Positions 8,835-17,339 of a stretch of 64,000 bases of DNA are shown piece by piece. Made by a program: the position numbers and the translations under genes. Origin of the DNA: PFJX01 sp963713085 (GTDB lineage: Bacteria > Pseudomonadota > Gammaproteobacteria > Burkholderiales > Thiobacillaceae); assembly GCA_963713085.1 (NCBI GenBank), contig CAVQKQ010000009.1, positions 218,916 through 282,915 on the forward strand, given 5' to 3'. A model generated the notes under the pieces. That model was not told where the DNA came from and did no database searches. It saw only the letters and a program-made list of their open reading frames with translations. Every line of letters starts with the position of its first letter. Within the stretch, counting starts at the first letter, position 1.

Positions 8835-10631
8835 ATGCACCGCCTTGCTGGCTGGATTGGCCATGGCACGGTAGATGCCGTGCAGACCCTCGACGAGATG
8901 CTGGACAGGTGCAGCATCGCCCGGCCCGCCCATAGGCACGCGGAACCCACCCTGGGGCTGGCGTCGGGATTGCCCATCGCCCGGGAAGGGACACTGAGCG
9001 GAATCATCGTCGGCCGTCCCCGCTTCCCCCCCGATCTGCAATCGCGTCCGCCGGCCGAGGCGCTACTGGAACTTTGGCGCCGCCATGGCAGCGACGCCCC
9101 CCGGCACATTCACGGCAATTTCGCCCTGGCGGTGATGGACTTGGATCAGCAGAGCGCGTTCCTGGCCCTGGACCGCATCGGCGCGGAAAAGCTTTGTTTC
9201 ACGAACTCCGCCAATGGCCTGGTGTTCGCGAGCCAGGCCGACATGGTGGCCACGCACCCCGCCGTGGGCGCAAAGCTTGATCCCCAGGGCCTGTTCAACT
9301 ACATCTATTTTTCCCAGGTCCCCGCCCCCGGCAGTATCTTCAAGGGTGTGAAGAAACTCCTGCCGGCCCAGTGGGCACTGTGGCGCAAAGGCAGCTTGTC
9401 CCGGGGGTTTTACTGGGCCATGCGCTACCGGGATGAACCACGCCGGGATTTCGCCGCCCAGGCGGAACGCTTCCATGGCCTGTTGCGGGAATGCGTCGGC
9501 CAGGCCCGGGGCGACGACGACGCGGCCGCATTCCTGTCTGGCGGCACCGACAGCTCCACCGTCAGCGGCGTGCTCAAGGAACTGGCCGGCACAGCCCAGA
9601 CCTATTCCATCGGCTTCGACGCCAACGGCTTCGACGAGATCGAATACGCCCGCATCGCGGCAAAGCGTTTCGGCCTGGAGATGCACGAGTACTACCTCAA
9701 GCCCGAGGACATCCTCACCACCATTCCCCTGATCGCCAGCCACTACGACGAACCCTTCGCCAACGAGTCCGCGGTACCCACCTACTTCTGCGCCAAGCTG
9801 GCGGCGGCGGACGGCCACACGGTCATGCTGGCGGGTGACGGCGGCGACGAGATCTTCGGTGGCAACGCCCGATATGCCAAGCAGAAGGTGTTCGAGTTCT
9901 ACCATCGTATCCCCGGCACCTTGCGCACCGGCGTCATCGAACCCCTGTCCCGCCTGCCCGGCGCCGCGGCCCTGCCCCCCATGCGCAAACTGCAAAGCTA
10001 CATCCGCCAGGCCAACATCCCACTGCCGGAACGCATGGAATCCTACAATTACATCTACCGCCAACCCATGGAGGAGATGTTCGCGGCGGACTTCCTGGCC
10101 AACGTGGACAGCCATGAGCCCGGTGAACTGCTCAAGGAGGTCTATGACCGCACGGCGAGCGGCTCCTTCATCAACCGCATGCTGCATCTGGACATGAAGT
10201 TCACCCTGGCGGACAGCGATCTGCGCAAGGTCACGGGCATGACCGAGGCGGCGGGGATCGACGTACGCTACCCCCTCCTGGAGGATGCCATGGTGGAATT
10301 CTCGGGCGAGGTGCCGCCCGACTGGAAGGTGAAGGGCCAATACCTGCGCTGGTTCTTCAAGACCGCATTGAAGGGGTTTCTGCCGGACGAGATCATCGAC
10401 AAGAGCAAACACGGCTTCGGCCTGCCCTTCGGTATCTGGGCCCGGGACTACGCCCCCCTGCGGGAACGCATCGAGACCCGCCTGGAAAGCTTCAAGCGTC
10501 GCGACCTGCTGAATCCCGCTTATGTGGATCACATCCGCAGCGAACACCTATCGGGTCATGCCACCTATTTCGGCAAGATGGTCTGGAACATTCTGACCCT
10601 GGAAGAGTGGCTGGCGGCACGCGGACTGTGA
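8835..10631 (+). CDS. Asparagine synthase-like protein of the exopolysaccharide locus
   Basis: 598-residue protein with the two-domain layout of AsnB. The C-terminal ATP-pyrophosphatase loop FLSGGTDSSTVSG is intact, and LAGDGGDEIFGG is also typical. The N-terminus reads MHRLAGWIG, so the nucleophile Cys2 of the glutaminase domain (normally MCGI) is missing. It probably uses ammonia, or an amine on another substrate, to amidate a carboxylate. Such proteins accompany XrtA-type exopolysaccharide loci. It is convergent with the minus-strand operon. Confidence 0.85.
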   Translation: MHRLAGWIGHGTVDAVQTLDEMLDRCSIARPAHRHAEPTLGLASGLPIAREGTLSGIIVGRPRFPPDLQSRPPAEALLELWRRHGSDAPRHIHGNFALAVMDLDQQSAFLALDRIGAEKLCFTNSANGLVFASQADMVATHPAVGAKLDPQGLFNYIYFSQVPAPGSIFKGVKKLLPAQWALWRKGSLSRGFYWAMRYRDEPRRDFAAQAERFHGLLRECVGQARGDDDAAAFLSGGTDSSTVSGVLKELAGTAQTYSIGFDANGFDEIEYARIAAKRFGLEMHEYYLKPEDILTTIPLIASHYDEPFANESAVPTYFCAKLAAADGHTVMLAGDGGDEIFGGNARYAKQKVFEFYHRIPGTLRTGVIEPLSRLPGAAALPPMRKLQSYIRQANIPLPERMESYNYIYRQPMEEMFAADFLANVDSHEPGELLKEVYDRTASGSFINRMLHLDMKFTLADSDLRKVTGMTEAAGIDVRYPLLEDAMVEFSGEVPPDWKVKGQYLRWFFKTALKGFLPDEIIDKSKHGFGLPFGIWARDYAPLRERIETRLESFKRRDLLNPAYVDHIRSEHLSGHATYFGKMVWNILTLEEWLAARGL

Positions 10632-10635
10632 ATGC

Positions 10636-10650
10636 CCCGGCGATGCCGGG
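10636..10650. terminator. Small hairpin between convergent genes
   Basis: CCCGGC and GCCGGG pair around a three-base loop just after the stop of the asparagine synthase-like gene. It has no T-run, so termination activity is uncertain. Confidence 0.3.
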
Positions 10651-10670
10651 ATCACCCCGCGCGGGCAGCT

Positions 10671-11852
10671 TCAGCCCTCAAGGAGCCGCTCGACCTCGGC
10701 CAGATTAGTCTCCCAAGAAAAATCCGCCTGGACCCGGGCCCGGGCTGCGCCACCCAGATCGGGCCCCTCCAGGGCCAGCAGCGTTTCCCGTACCAGCCCG
10801 GCGGCATCCTCCGCCACCCGGATTTCTTTCCCGGGCAAGGCCTCGATCCCTTCCAGGGCCTGGGGGGTGCCCACCACGGTCCGGGCCATGGCCATACCCT
10901 CCAATACCTTGTTCTGGATGCCCCGGGCGATGCGCAGGGGCGCCACCACGGCCCGGGCATGGGCCAGATAAGGCCGCACATCGTCCACCCGGCCGGTCAC
11001 CAGAACGCCCGGACGGGAAGCCAGCGCGGAAACTTCGCCGCCGGGGCGGCTGCCGACGATGGCGAACAGCAGGTTCGGCCTTTGCTTGAGCAATTCTGGC
11101 AGGACCGCAGCCGCGAACCATTTCACCGCGTCGATGTTGGGCCAGTAGTCCATGGCGCCGGTGAAGACGATTGCCTCGGCAGCTTCGGGATAGGGATCAG
11201 CATAGTCCCGGTCCGGAGAAAAATACCCAGCGTCCACGCCGTTGTTGTAGTGGCCGACCCGGGTTGCGCATTCCGGAGCCATGCTACGGAAGTCCTCGGC
11301 CTCCCTGGCCGAGACGAACAGGCTGGCGTCGAATTCCGCCGCCACCTTGCGCTCCCAGTCCAACAGGCGTCCCCCTTCGCGCCGGTAGAGCCACGAGACA
11401 GGCCAAGGCTTGGTGAGGGCGTATTGTCGCCACTTGTCCGAATCGACATCGACGAAATCCATGACTCGCCGGGCATGCCGTGCCGTCATGACGAAGCGCG
11501 CCATGGCCGAGGAATAGACCAGGATTCGGGCCATCCCATGCGAGAGCAGGACATCCACCCAACGCTGCATGCCGGTGTGCCGATAGTAAGGCAGGGTCAG
11601 GGGCTGGCCCGTGAGAAGGCCCGTGAGGGAGCGCAGCTTGCCGAGCTTGGGGTCGAGTCCGATCAGACAGGTGGAGGCGCATCGCCCGCGCAGGAATTCG
11701 ACATACCGCCAATCCTCCGGGTCGTCCACGAAGGCGCCGAGATGGATGCGGTAGTGTCGGGACAGGAAGTCCAGCAGGTGCCAGGCCCGGATCTTGTCGC
11801 CCTTGTTGGGTGGGTAGGGAATGCGATGGGCCAGAAACAGCAGGTCTTGCAC
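10671..11852 (-). CDS. Glycosyltransferase of the PEP-CTERM/XrtA exopolysaccharide system
   Basis: 393-residue GT-B fold glycosyltransferase matching the TIGR03087 type. The N-terminus LFLAHRIPYPPNKGDKIR and the C-terminal nucleotide-sugar region VVAPLRIARGIQNKVLEGMAM are characteristic. It should transfer a sugar to the lipid-linked repeat unit on the cytoplasmic side; donor and acceptor are unknown. It starts three bases after the FemAB-like gene and is the last gene of the operon. Confidence 0.88.
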   Translation of the reverse strand: MQDLLFLAHRIPYPPNKGDKIRAWHLLDFLSRHYRIHLGAFVDDPEDWRYVEFLRGRCASTCLIGLDPKLGKLRSLTGLLTGQPLTLPYYRHTGMQRWVDVLLSHGMARILVYSSAMARFVMTARHARRVMDFVDVDSDKWRQYALTKPWPVSWLYRREGGRLLDWERKVAAEFDASLFVSAREAEDFRSMAPECATRVGHYNNGVDAGYFSPDRDYADPYPEAAEAIVFTGAMDYWPNIDAVKWFAAAVLPELLKQRPNLLFAIVGSRPGGEVSALASRPGVLVTGRVDDVRPYLAHARAVVAPLRIARGIQNKVLEGMAMARTVVGTPQALEGIEALPGKEIRVAEDAAGLVRETLLALEGPDLGGAARARVQADFSWETNLAEVERLLEG

Positions 11853-11855
11853 CCG

Positions 11856-12908
11856 TCACCCCAGGTTGCGGACGATAAAGGGACCGAGAAAGTTGGCCAA
11901 CGGCAGGGGCAAGCGCCGCCAGGCCTGGATAAATAGCCGGTACTTGGGATTGTTGGGGTTGGTTTCAGGTATCGCGGTCGCCCTGATCAGCTTGTAGCCG
12001 TAATGCAAGGGCTGGGGCTCGAAGCCCCAGTTGCGCTTGAAGTCGTAAGGCCCGGTGCCCACCTTGCTGCGACCATAATCAAAGATTCGCACCCTCCGCT
12101 CGCAAGCCCGCCGCATCAACTCCCAGTACTTGTAGTCGTTGGCGGCCAGCCCCCTGGCCGCCAACGCGTCACCGGCATAGTAGGGCAGGACCTCATCACG
12201 AAAATAGAAACTGAGCACGCCGCTCACCACCTGGCCATCCTTGTCATACACCAGCATGATTTCGCAATCCTCGCCGAACTCGGCCTTCAGGTTGGCAAAG
12301 TAGCGTTTGGGCAGGGTGGGGGTGCCATGGCGATGTACGTTGTCGGCGAAGACCGCGTAGAACGCGTCGACATCGTCGGCCACGGTTGCAGACAGTTCAT
12401 TCTTGATGCCCTTGCGCACCATGGCCCGCTGCTTGCGCGGGATGGCCAGCATGTTCTTCTCCACCTCCGGGTCGATCTCCTTGCGGAAGGTGACGTATAG
12501 CTCGCTGCCGGCCCAATCCTGGTGGGCGGGCGCGTCACGATCCCGATACTCGAGGTGCCCCACCTCCAGTTCCCGGGCCAGTTCCTGTGCCTTCCGGTCA
12601 AGCGCGGTCCGGGCCTCATCCGTGACCGCGACGATGCCACCATATACGCAGAAAGGGGTGGAAACCAGGGAATGGCCGAACATGCGGCTCTTGATCTCAG
12701 CCAAGGGCAGCACGCCCAGGATTCGCCCCCCCTGTTCCGCCAGGAGGAAATGGGTGCGATGGCCGAAGCTCCGTTCCAGCACCCGCTTCCAGCCCAGACG
12801 GTGAAAGAAGGTGGCACCGGGCTCGGCGTGAACGAAGGCATCCCAGGCGGCGCCGTCGTCGTCCCGGGCGGCACGGACGATCAACTCATCCGGCGAGTTC
12901 GGCGGCAT
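11856..12908 (-). CDS. FemAB-like (GNAT-fold) protein of the XrtA exopolysaccharide system
   Basis: 350-residue protein of the TIGR03019 type, related to FemAB aminoacyl transferases and Acetyltransf_6 domains. Visible landmarks are FFHRLGWKRVLERSFGHRTHFLLAE and the C-terminal YDFKRNWGFEPQPLHYGY. It may add an amino acid or acyl group to the polysaccharide or its carrier. The ATG at 12908 is chosen: it overlaps the deacetylase gene by 23 bases, whereas the upstream in-frame start would overlap by about 100. Confidence 0.87.
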   Translation of the reverse strand: MPPNSPDELIVRAARDDDGAAWDAFVHAEPGATFFHRLGWKRVLERSFGHRTHFLLAEQGGRILGVLPLAEIKSRMFGHSLVSTPFCVYGGIVAVTDEARTALDRKAQELARELEVGHLEYRDRDAPAHQDWAGSELYVTFRKEIDPEVEKNMLAIPRKQRAMVRKGIKNELSATVADDVDAFYAVFADNVHRHGTPTLPKRYFANLKAEFGEDCEIMLVYDKDGQVVSGVLSFYFRDEVLPYYAGDALAARGLAANDYKYWELMRRACERRVRIFDYGRSKVGTGPYDFKRNWGFEPQPLHYGYKLIRATAIPETNPNNPKYRLFIQAWRRLPLPLANFLGPFIVRNLG

Positions 12909-13737
12909 AGACTTGGTCGGCACGGCCCCATTCGAAGTCGTGGCAGAGGCGGTCCAGTTTGGCCTCCATGCGCCCCAGATTGACATAATGGCGAAAGCGG
13001 CTCTTCAGGGGGGCGCCGGGAATGCGGGGCTGGCCCGGATCCAGTTCCCAGGGATGAAAATAAAACATTGCGGGCCGCAGGTCGTCGTGATTCACCCGAT
13101 GGATCAACCAGCGGGAGGCGCGATATGGCAGAAGGCGGAAATAGCCCCCGCCGGCGGCAGGCAGATTACGGCCACGCCAATCCACCGTGGTGGGAGGCAT
13201 TTCCAGAAGGGCCGGGCAATGGACGGGGCGATAGGGGAAACGTGGGGCATCCGGCATGCCGTAGTGATCGTGGACAATGGGGTATATGCTGGAACTGTAG
13301 CGATGCCCGGTCTCGGCGAGCACATCCAGCGCCCAAAGATTGTTGTGGCCGATGGAGAAACTGGGGGCCCGGTACCCCGCGACGGATACACCGCCCAGGT
13401 CCTCGAGCAACTTCTTGCATCGGTCCACATCCTGGTGAAACTGCTTCCGTGTCAGGTCCCCGGCACGCTGGTGGCCATAACCGTGGCTGGCCAGTTCGTG
13501 CCCTTCCGCGACCATGTCGCGCACGATCCGGGGATAACGCTCGGCAATCCATCCCAAGGTAAAGAACGTGGCCTTGATGCCATGACGTTCGAACATGGCC
13601 AGGATCCGTTCCATGTTGGCCTCGACGCGGCAGGGCCAGTTTTCCCAGTTGTCACGATGGATGGTGCGTTCGAAGGCGCCGACCTGGAAATAATCTTCCA
13701 CGTCTACACTCATCACGTTCGTGATGCATTCGCTCAT
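12886..13737 (-). CDS. Polysaccharide deacetylase (NodB-like), XrtA-associated
   Basis: 283-residue NodB-fold deacetylase of the TIGR03006 type. The metal-site aspartates are in MSVDVEDYFQVGAFE. Other NodB motifs are ATFFTLGWIAERYP and HELASHGYGHQ, and FYFHPWELDP completes the site. It likely deacetylates N-acetyl sugars of the exopolysaccharide. No signal peptide is seen, as is usual for this subgroup. It is separated from the ATPase gene upstream by 136 bases, which may hold a secondary promoter. Confidence 0.92.
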   Translation of the reverse strand: MSECITNVMSVDVEDYFQVGAFERTIHRDNWENWPCRVEANMERILAMFERHGIKATFFTLGWIAERYPRIVRDMVAEGHELASHGYGHQRAGDLTRKQFHQDVDRCKKLLEDLGGVSVAGYRAPSFSIGHNNLWALDVLAETGHRYSSSIYPIVHDHYGMPDAPRFPYRPVHCPALLEMPPTTVDWRGRNLPAAGGGYFRLLPYRASRWLIHRVNHDDLRPAMFYFHPWELDPGQPRIPGAPLKSRFRHYVNLGRMEAKLDRLCHDFEWGRADQVYAAELAG

Positions 13738-13873
13738 TGCCGGGTAAAATGCGGTTTCGCGGTCAAGCCCGCGATTCGCGGAACAGGCGGTGGGCTAATC
13801 GCTGGACATGGCCATACCGGGCGCAACTGATTGCTGTTTAAAGGCGCACACATTAAACAACCGGCCTTCAGTC
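13738..13873. other. Gap inside the exopolysaccharide operon
   Basis: 136 bases without a gene. I see no convincing terminator. A sigma-54 promoter might be expected from the regulation known for XrtA loci, but no GG-N10-GC pair with good flanks was recognised. Confidence 0.4.
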
Positions 13874-14905
13874 TCATTCGGTTTCCTGGCCGGTGGTGAC
13901 GTTGTAAAGGACCTTGCGCACCAGGGGAAGCAAACGATTGACCGAACGTTCTATGGATAGCAAGCGTGCCTCCAGGTCGGCATAGCTCTTCTCGTCATAG
14001 AGAGGCGTAACCAAGACAGGTGCGTTGATTGGCGGATTGGTCGGCACGTTGGCGCTCACCTGCTCCGGTGCATGAGGACGCGGGGCCTGATGATGCACCT
14101 CCTGCTGGAGGTCGCTGATCACCTCCTGTACCGCGCCCGAGTCCAGGTGCTGGCGCTCTTCCAGATAGCCGAACAACATGATCCGGTCGCACAGAGTATT
14201 GATACGGCGGGGCACACCGGCGGAGAAGTTAAAGATGGCGTCATAGGCATCCTCGGAAAAGGAGGGATTGCCCTGCCAACCCACCGTGTTGAGACGGTGC
14301 AGGATGTATTGGATGGTTTCGTTCCGGTCCAGGGGGCCCAGGTGATAGGAAGCAATCACCCGTTGGCGCAGTTGCAGCATCTCCGGACTCTGGATGGTGT
14401 CGCGGAATTCCGGCTGGCCAAGCAGGAAACTCTGCAATAGGGGTTTGTCGTTCTCATGGAAATTGGACAACATGCGTAGTTCTTCCACAGCCCGGGCATC
14501 CAGATTCTGGGCCTCGTCCACGATGAGCAACGGACGCCGGTTCTGCCGCACGGCCAACCGCAGGTAATCCTCCAGGCTTTTCAGCAGGGCCGACTTGGTC
14601 AGACCTTCGGCCTGCAGGCCGAAGGCGGAGGCCACGCTGCGCAGTGTGTCCTCCGCGTCCAGCTGGGTGCTTACCAGTTGGGCCAGGAGGAAATTGCCGT
14701 TTTCCAGCTTCCTGAGCAGGCTCTTAACCAACATGGTCTTGCCCGCCCCCACATCGCCGGTGATGACGATGAAGCCTTCTCCCAGGGAGAGCCCGTATTC
14801 CAGATAGGCAAAGGCACGTTTGTGCCCTCGGCTGGCGAAGAAGAAACGCGGGTCTGGATTGAGCTGGAACGGCCGGTCCCGCAGGTGATAGTAATTCTCG
14901 TACAT
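13874..14905 (-). CDS. XrtA-associated AAA/ExeA-like ATPase
   Basis: 343-residue ATPase of the TIGR03015 type, related to ExeA/GspA. The opening MYENYYHLRDRPFQLNPDPRF is diagnostic. Walker A is GDVGAGKTML and Walker B is LLIVDEAQNL. After the AAA module the protein carries a proline-rich linker. The ATG at 14905 is chosen because 51 additional upstream in-frame residues would lie inside the preceding gene. It starts two bases after the outer-membrane protein gene. It probably energises assembly or export; its precise partner is not known. Confidence 0.93.
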   Translation of the reverse strand: MYENYYHLRDRPFQLNPDPRFFFASRGHKRAFAYLEYGLSLGEGFIVITGDVGAGKTMLVKSLLRKLENGNFLLAQLVSTQLDAEDTLRSVASAFGLQAEGLTKSALLKSLEDYLRLAVRQNRRPLLIVDEAQNLDARAVEELRMLSNFHENDKPLLQSFLLGQPEFRDTIQSPEMLQLRQRVIASYHLGPLDRNETIQYILHRLNTVGWQGNPSFSEDAYDAIFNFSAGVPRRINTLCDRIMLFGYLEERQHLDSGAVQEVISDLQQEVHHQAPRPHAPEQVSANVPTNPPINAPVLVTPLYDEKSYADLEARLLSIERSVNRLLPLVRKVLYNVTTGQETE

Positions 14906-14907
14906 CG

Positions 14908-16374
14908 TCAGAAGGTCATGTGCAGGCGCGCTAAAATGCTGTTTTCCGTGTACGACCCTGCGGGCGCAACTGCAGAGTCTCCCTCCACCCGGCGCAGTTC
15001 CAAGGTTCCAGTGGTTTTCTGGCTCAATTGATGGCTCAACAACCAGGCCAGCGTCCAATAGTCGGTCTGGCTTGCATCTGCCTTGGCATGGGTAGTGGTC
15101 AGGCTCAGCGTGGAGTGGGTGCGCGGGCCGATCCGCAAGGTCCAGCTACCGCCCAGGCTGTAGGTGTCATCGACAGTGCCTACCGTGGTGTTGAGCAATT
15201 CGCGCCGGGTCTTGTTCAGATTCAGGGAAAAATTGCTCTTGCCGGCTCGATAACTGGCCGTACCGGACCATGTCTTGTTCAGCGAAACACTATTGACCAG
15301 TTGCAGCGAGGAAACAGGAACCGCGGGTATGACCCCTGAGGGCGAACAGGTGGCGTCACTGAGTGGCGTCCCGGCAGGCACGGGCAACACCCGGCCATCC
15401 GAACAGATATACAGGTCGTAGGCGCCGGTCGCGGTGATCTGGCTGTACACATCCGACAACGATTCGTTGTATCGCAGGGCGAAGGTCGCCTTGCGGGTAC
15501 GCTGTGTCAGGTTGAGGCCATAGGAGTCCCCGTTAAAGCGATGCCCTACCGTGGCCCCCAGACTGGTACGAATCGATGGGGTCCAGTCCACCCCCACGTT
15601 CCAGAATGTCCCGCTGGCCTGGTTAAAACCGGTGGTATTGCCATTGTTGCTGTCGGTGCCGACCGAAAGATGGAATCGAGTGCGATGGCTGAGGATATAG
15701 CCAAGCGTTCCCGTCAGGCTTGAGAAACTGCTGGAGCTGTTGTCTGAATTATGCAGGCTGTAGGCAAGACTCCAAGGGGTACGCGGGAAAGCGCTGCCGC
15801 TTTGCAGATTGACACTTAGGGCATTGCCTGTCGTACCGGAAATGATGCCGCCACTCGAGTCGGTATAACTGAGCTGCCAACGGGCATCCAGTTGCGCTGT
15901 ATTGCCGAATCGGGAACGCCATGAGGGTGTGACGCTGGCGGAGCGGGTTTCCGTCAGGTTGCCCGTGGTGTTGTAGTTGCTCGCGCCTATCCGGCCAAGC
16001 TGATTGGTGTTTTGTTGGCTGATGCGGGCATTGGCATCGAGATAGAAATGTTCCTGGATCAATTCCGATTTGAGTGTGGCGCTGAGTTGGTTGTTGGTCG
16101 TATTGGCACCGCTGTCATTAGAGTAGAGCAGAGTCTGCAGGCCATAGTCCACCGACAGTTCGCCCCTGCCCCCTTTTTTCTTGAGGCTGAATCCGGGGGT
16201 TATTTCGGTAACGAACGATGACTCCGTCCCGCTGGACGCCAAGCTGACATTGTCGCTATAGCGTTCGCTGACCGTGAGGTATGGGTTGAAGCTCCAATCA
16301 CTCGCCCAAACCGATACAGGCAGAAACAATGCCGCCAATAATAAGATGCGACCGCTACTGGGAATATTCGCCAT
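14908..16374 (-). CDS. Outer-membrane beta-barrel protein, XrtA-associated
   Basis: 488-residue protein of the TIGR03016 type. A signal peptide (~1-25, ILLLAALFLPVSVWA) is followed by long alternating Ser/Thr/aromatic beta strands. The protein ends in LHMTF, a typical terminal phenylalanine for BAM-dependent insertion. The start at 16374 has GGTGG five to nine bases upstream and overlaps the kinase gene by 20 bases. It is probably part of the outer-membrane exit for the polysaccharide. Confidence 0.88.
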   Translation of the reverse strand: MANIPSSGRILLLAALFLPVSVWASDWSFNPYLTVSERYSDNVSLASSGTESSFVTEITPGFSLKKKGGRGELSVDYGLQTLLYSNDSGANTTNNQLSATLKSELIQEHFYLDANARISQQNTNQLGRIGASNYNTTGNLTETRSASVTPSWRSRFGNTAQLDARWQLSYTDSSGGIISGTTGNALSVNLQSGSAFPRTPWSLAYSLHNSDNSSSSFSSLTGTLGYILSHRTRFHLSVGTDSNNGNTTGFNQASGTFWNVGVDWTPSIRTSLGATVGHRFNGDSYGLNLTQRTRKATFALRYNESLSDVYSQITATGAYDLYICSDGRVLPVPAGTPLSDATCSPSGVIPAVPVSSLQLVNSVSLNKTWSGTASYRAGKSNFSLNLNKTRRELLNTTVGTVDDTYSLGGSWTLRIGPRTHSTLSLTTTHAKADASQTDYWTLAWLLSHQLSQKTTGTLELRRVEGDSAVAPAGSYTENSILARLHMTF

Positions 16375-17326
16375 ATCCACCATAGCCGTAGCCGTAACCA
16401 TAATAACCACCGTCGGCGGAGCGCGCCGGCGCCTTGTTCAAAACAATGCCAACATGCTCGACATCTGCCAAGTGGGCGAGCGCATCCCTTACCGCATCCT
16501 GAGGTGTCCGCTCGGCTTCCACGACGAATACCACCTGACCCATATAGCTTGCCAGCACTGAAGCTTCGCTGGTGGACAGCAATGGGGGTGTATCGAAAAT
16601 GATGATCCGATCATGATAGCGATTAGCGATCTCGTTCACGAAATTACGCATCGCCGAACTTGCCAGCAATTCCGTTGCGTGAGCGATCACCGGGCCTGCG
16701 GGGAGGACCGTGAGCTTGGCGATATCCGTCTTGATCAGCACATCGGAAAGCTGGATCGCTGGATTCCGCAATACATCTATCAACCCCTTTTCGGACTTGA
16801 GGCCCAGGTAGCGGAGCACGGCGGATTTGGTGACATCAGCATCGATCAGCAATACGGTATTTTCAAGTTCAGTCGCCATGCTGATCGCCAGGTTGATGGC
16901 GGTGAAGGACTTGCCTTCTCCCGGCACCGAACTGGTCACCATGATCAGATTGCCATTTGGGACCGGTGGGTTGCCCCCATGTCCCAGGGCATTTGCAAGC
17001 AAAGGGCGCTTGATCAAGCGATATTCTTCGGCAATCTTGCTGCGACCGGCATCCGGCGTGAGCGCTCCCATGTGGCGCAACTGGTTCAGACTTACCTCCC
17101 CATGCTGGCTGCCGAGCACCGTGGCAGGTCCATCATCATCCAGGCCTGTATGGGATGAAGGCTGATTCCGTCGCGTGTCCGCCTGAGAGAAAGATGCCTC
17201 CGCCTGCTCGATTGATGCTTCGATCAGACTGCGCTCCAATTCAGGCGGGGACGAGGCCGCCGCAGACTTTTCCGCCTGGGAGGGCGATTTCCCCAACTTC
17301 CCGGCAGCACGCTCTATGAGACTCAT
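16355..17326 (-). CDS. Exopolysaccharide tyrosine (BY-) kinase, XrtA-associated
   Basis: 323-residue cytoplasmic kinase of the TIGR03018 type. Walker A is SSVPGEGKSF (~131-141), Walker A' is LLIDAD (~159-164), and Walker B is IIIFDTPP. The C-terminus is a tyrosine cluster with seven tyrosines in the last 16 residues, the autophosphorylation tail of BY-kinases. It should pair with the chain-length protein encoded just upstream to control polymer length. The N-terminal ~90 residues are low complexity. Confidence 0.93.
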   Translation of the reverse strand: MSLIERAAGKLGKSPSQAEKSAAASSPPELERSLIEASIEQAEASFSQADTRRNQPSSHTGLDDDGPATVLGSQHGEVSLNQLRHMGALTPDAGRSKIAEEYRLIKRPLLANALGHGGNPPVPNGNLIMVTSSVPGEGKSFTAINLAISMATELENTVLLIDADVTKSAVLRYLGLKSEKGLIDVLRNPAIQLSDVLIKTDIAKLTVLPAGPVIAHATELLASSAMRNFVNEIANRYHDRIIIFDTPPLLSTSEASVLASYMGQVVFVVEAERTPQDAVRDALAHLADVEHVGIVLNKAPARSADGGYYGYGYGYGGYGEYSQ

Positions 17327-17339
17327 ATCACCCCCTACC

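Noticed and set aside
10632..11936. Open frame on the plus strand opposite the glycosyltransferase
   Set aside because: The minus-strand glycosyltransferase has clear family motifs; the plus frame is a shadow.
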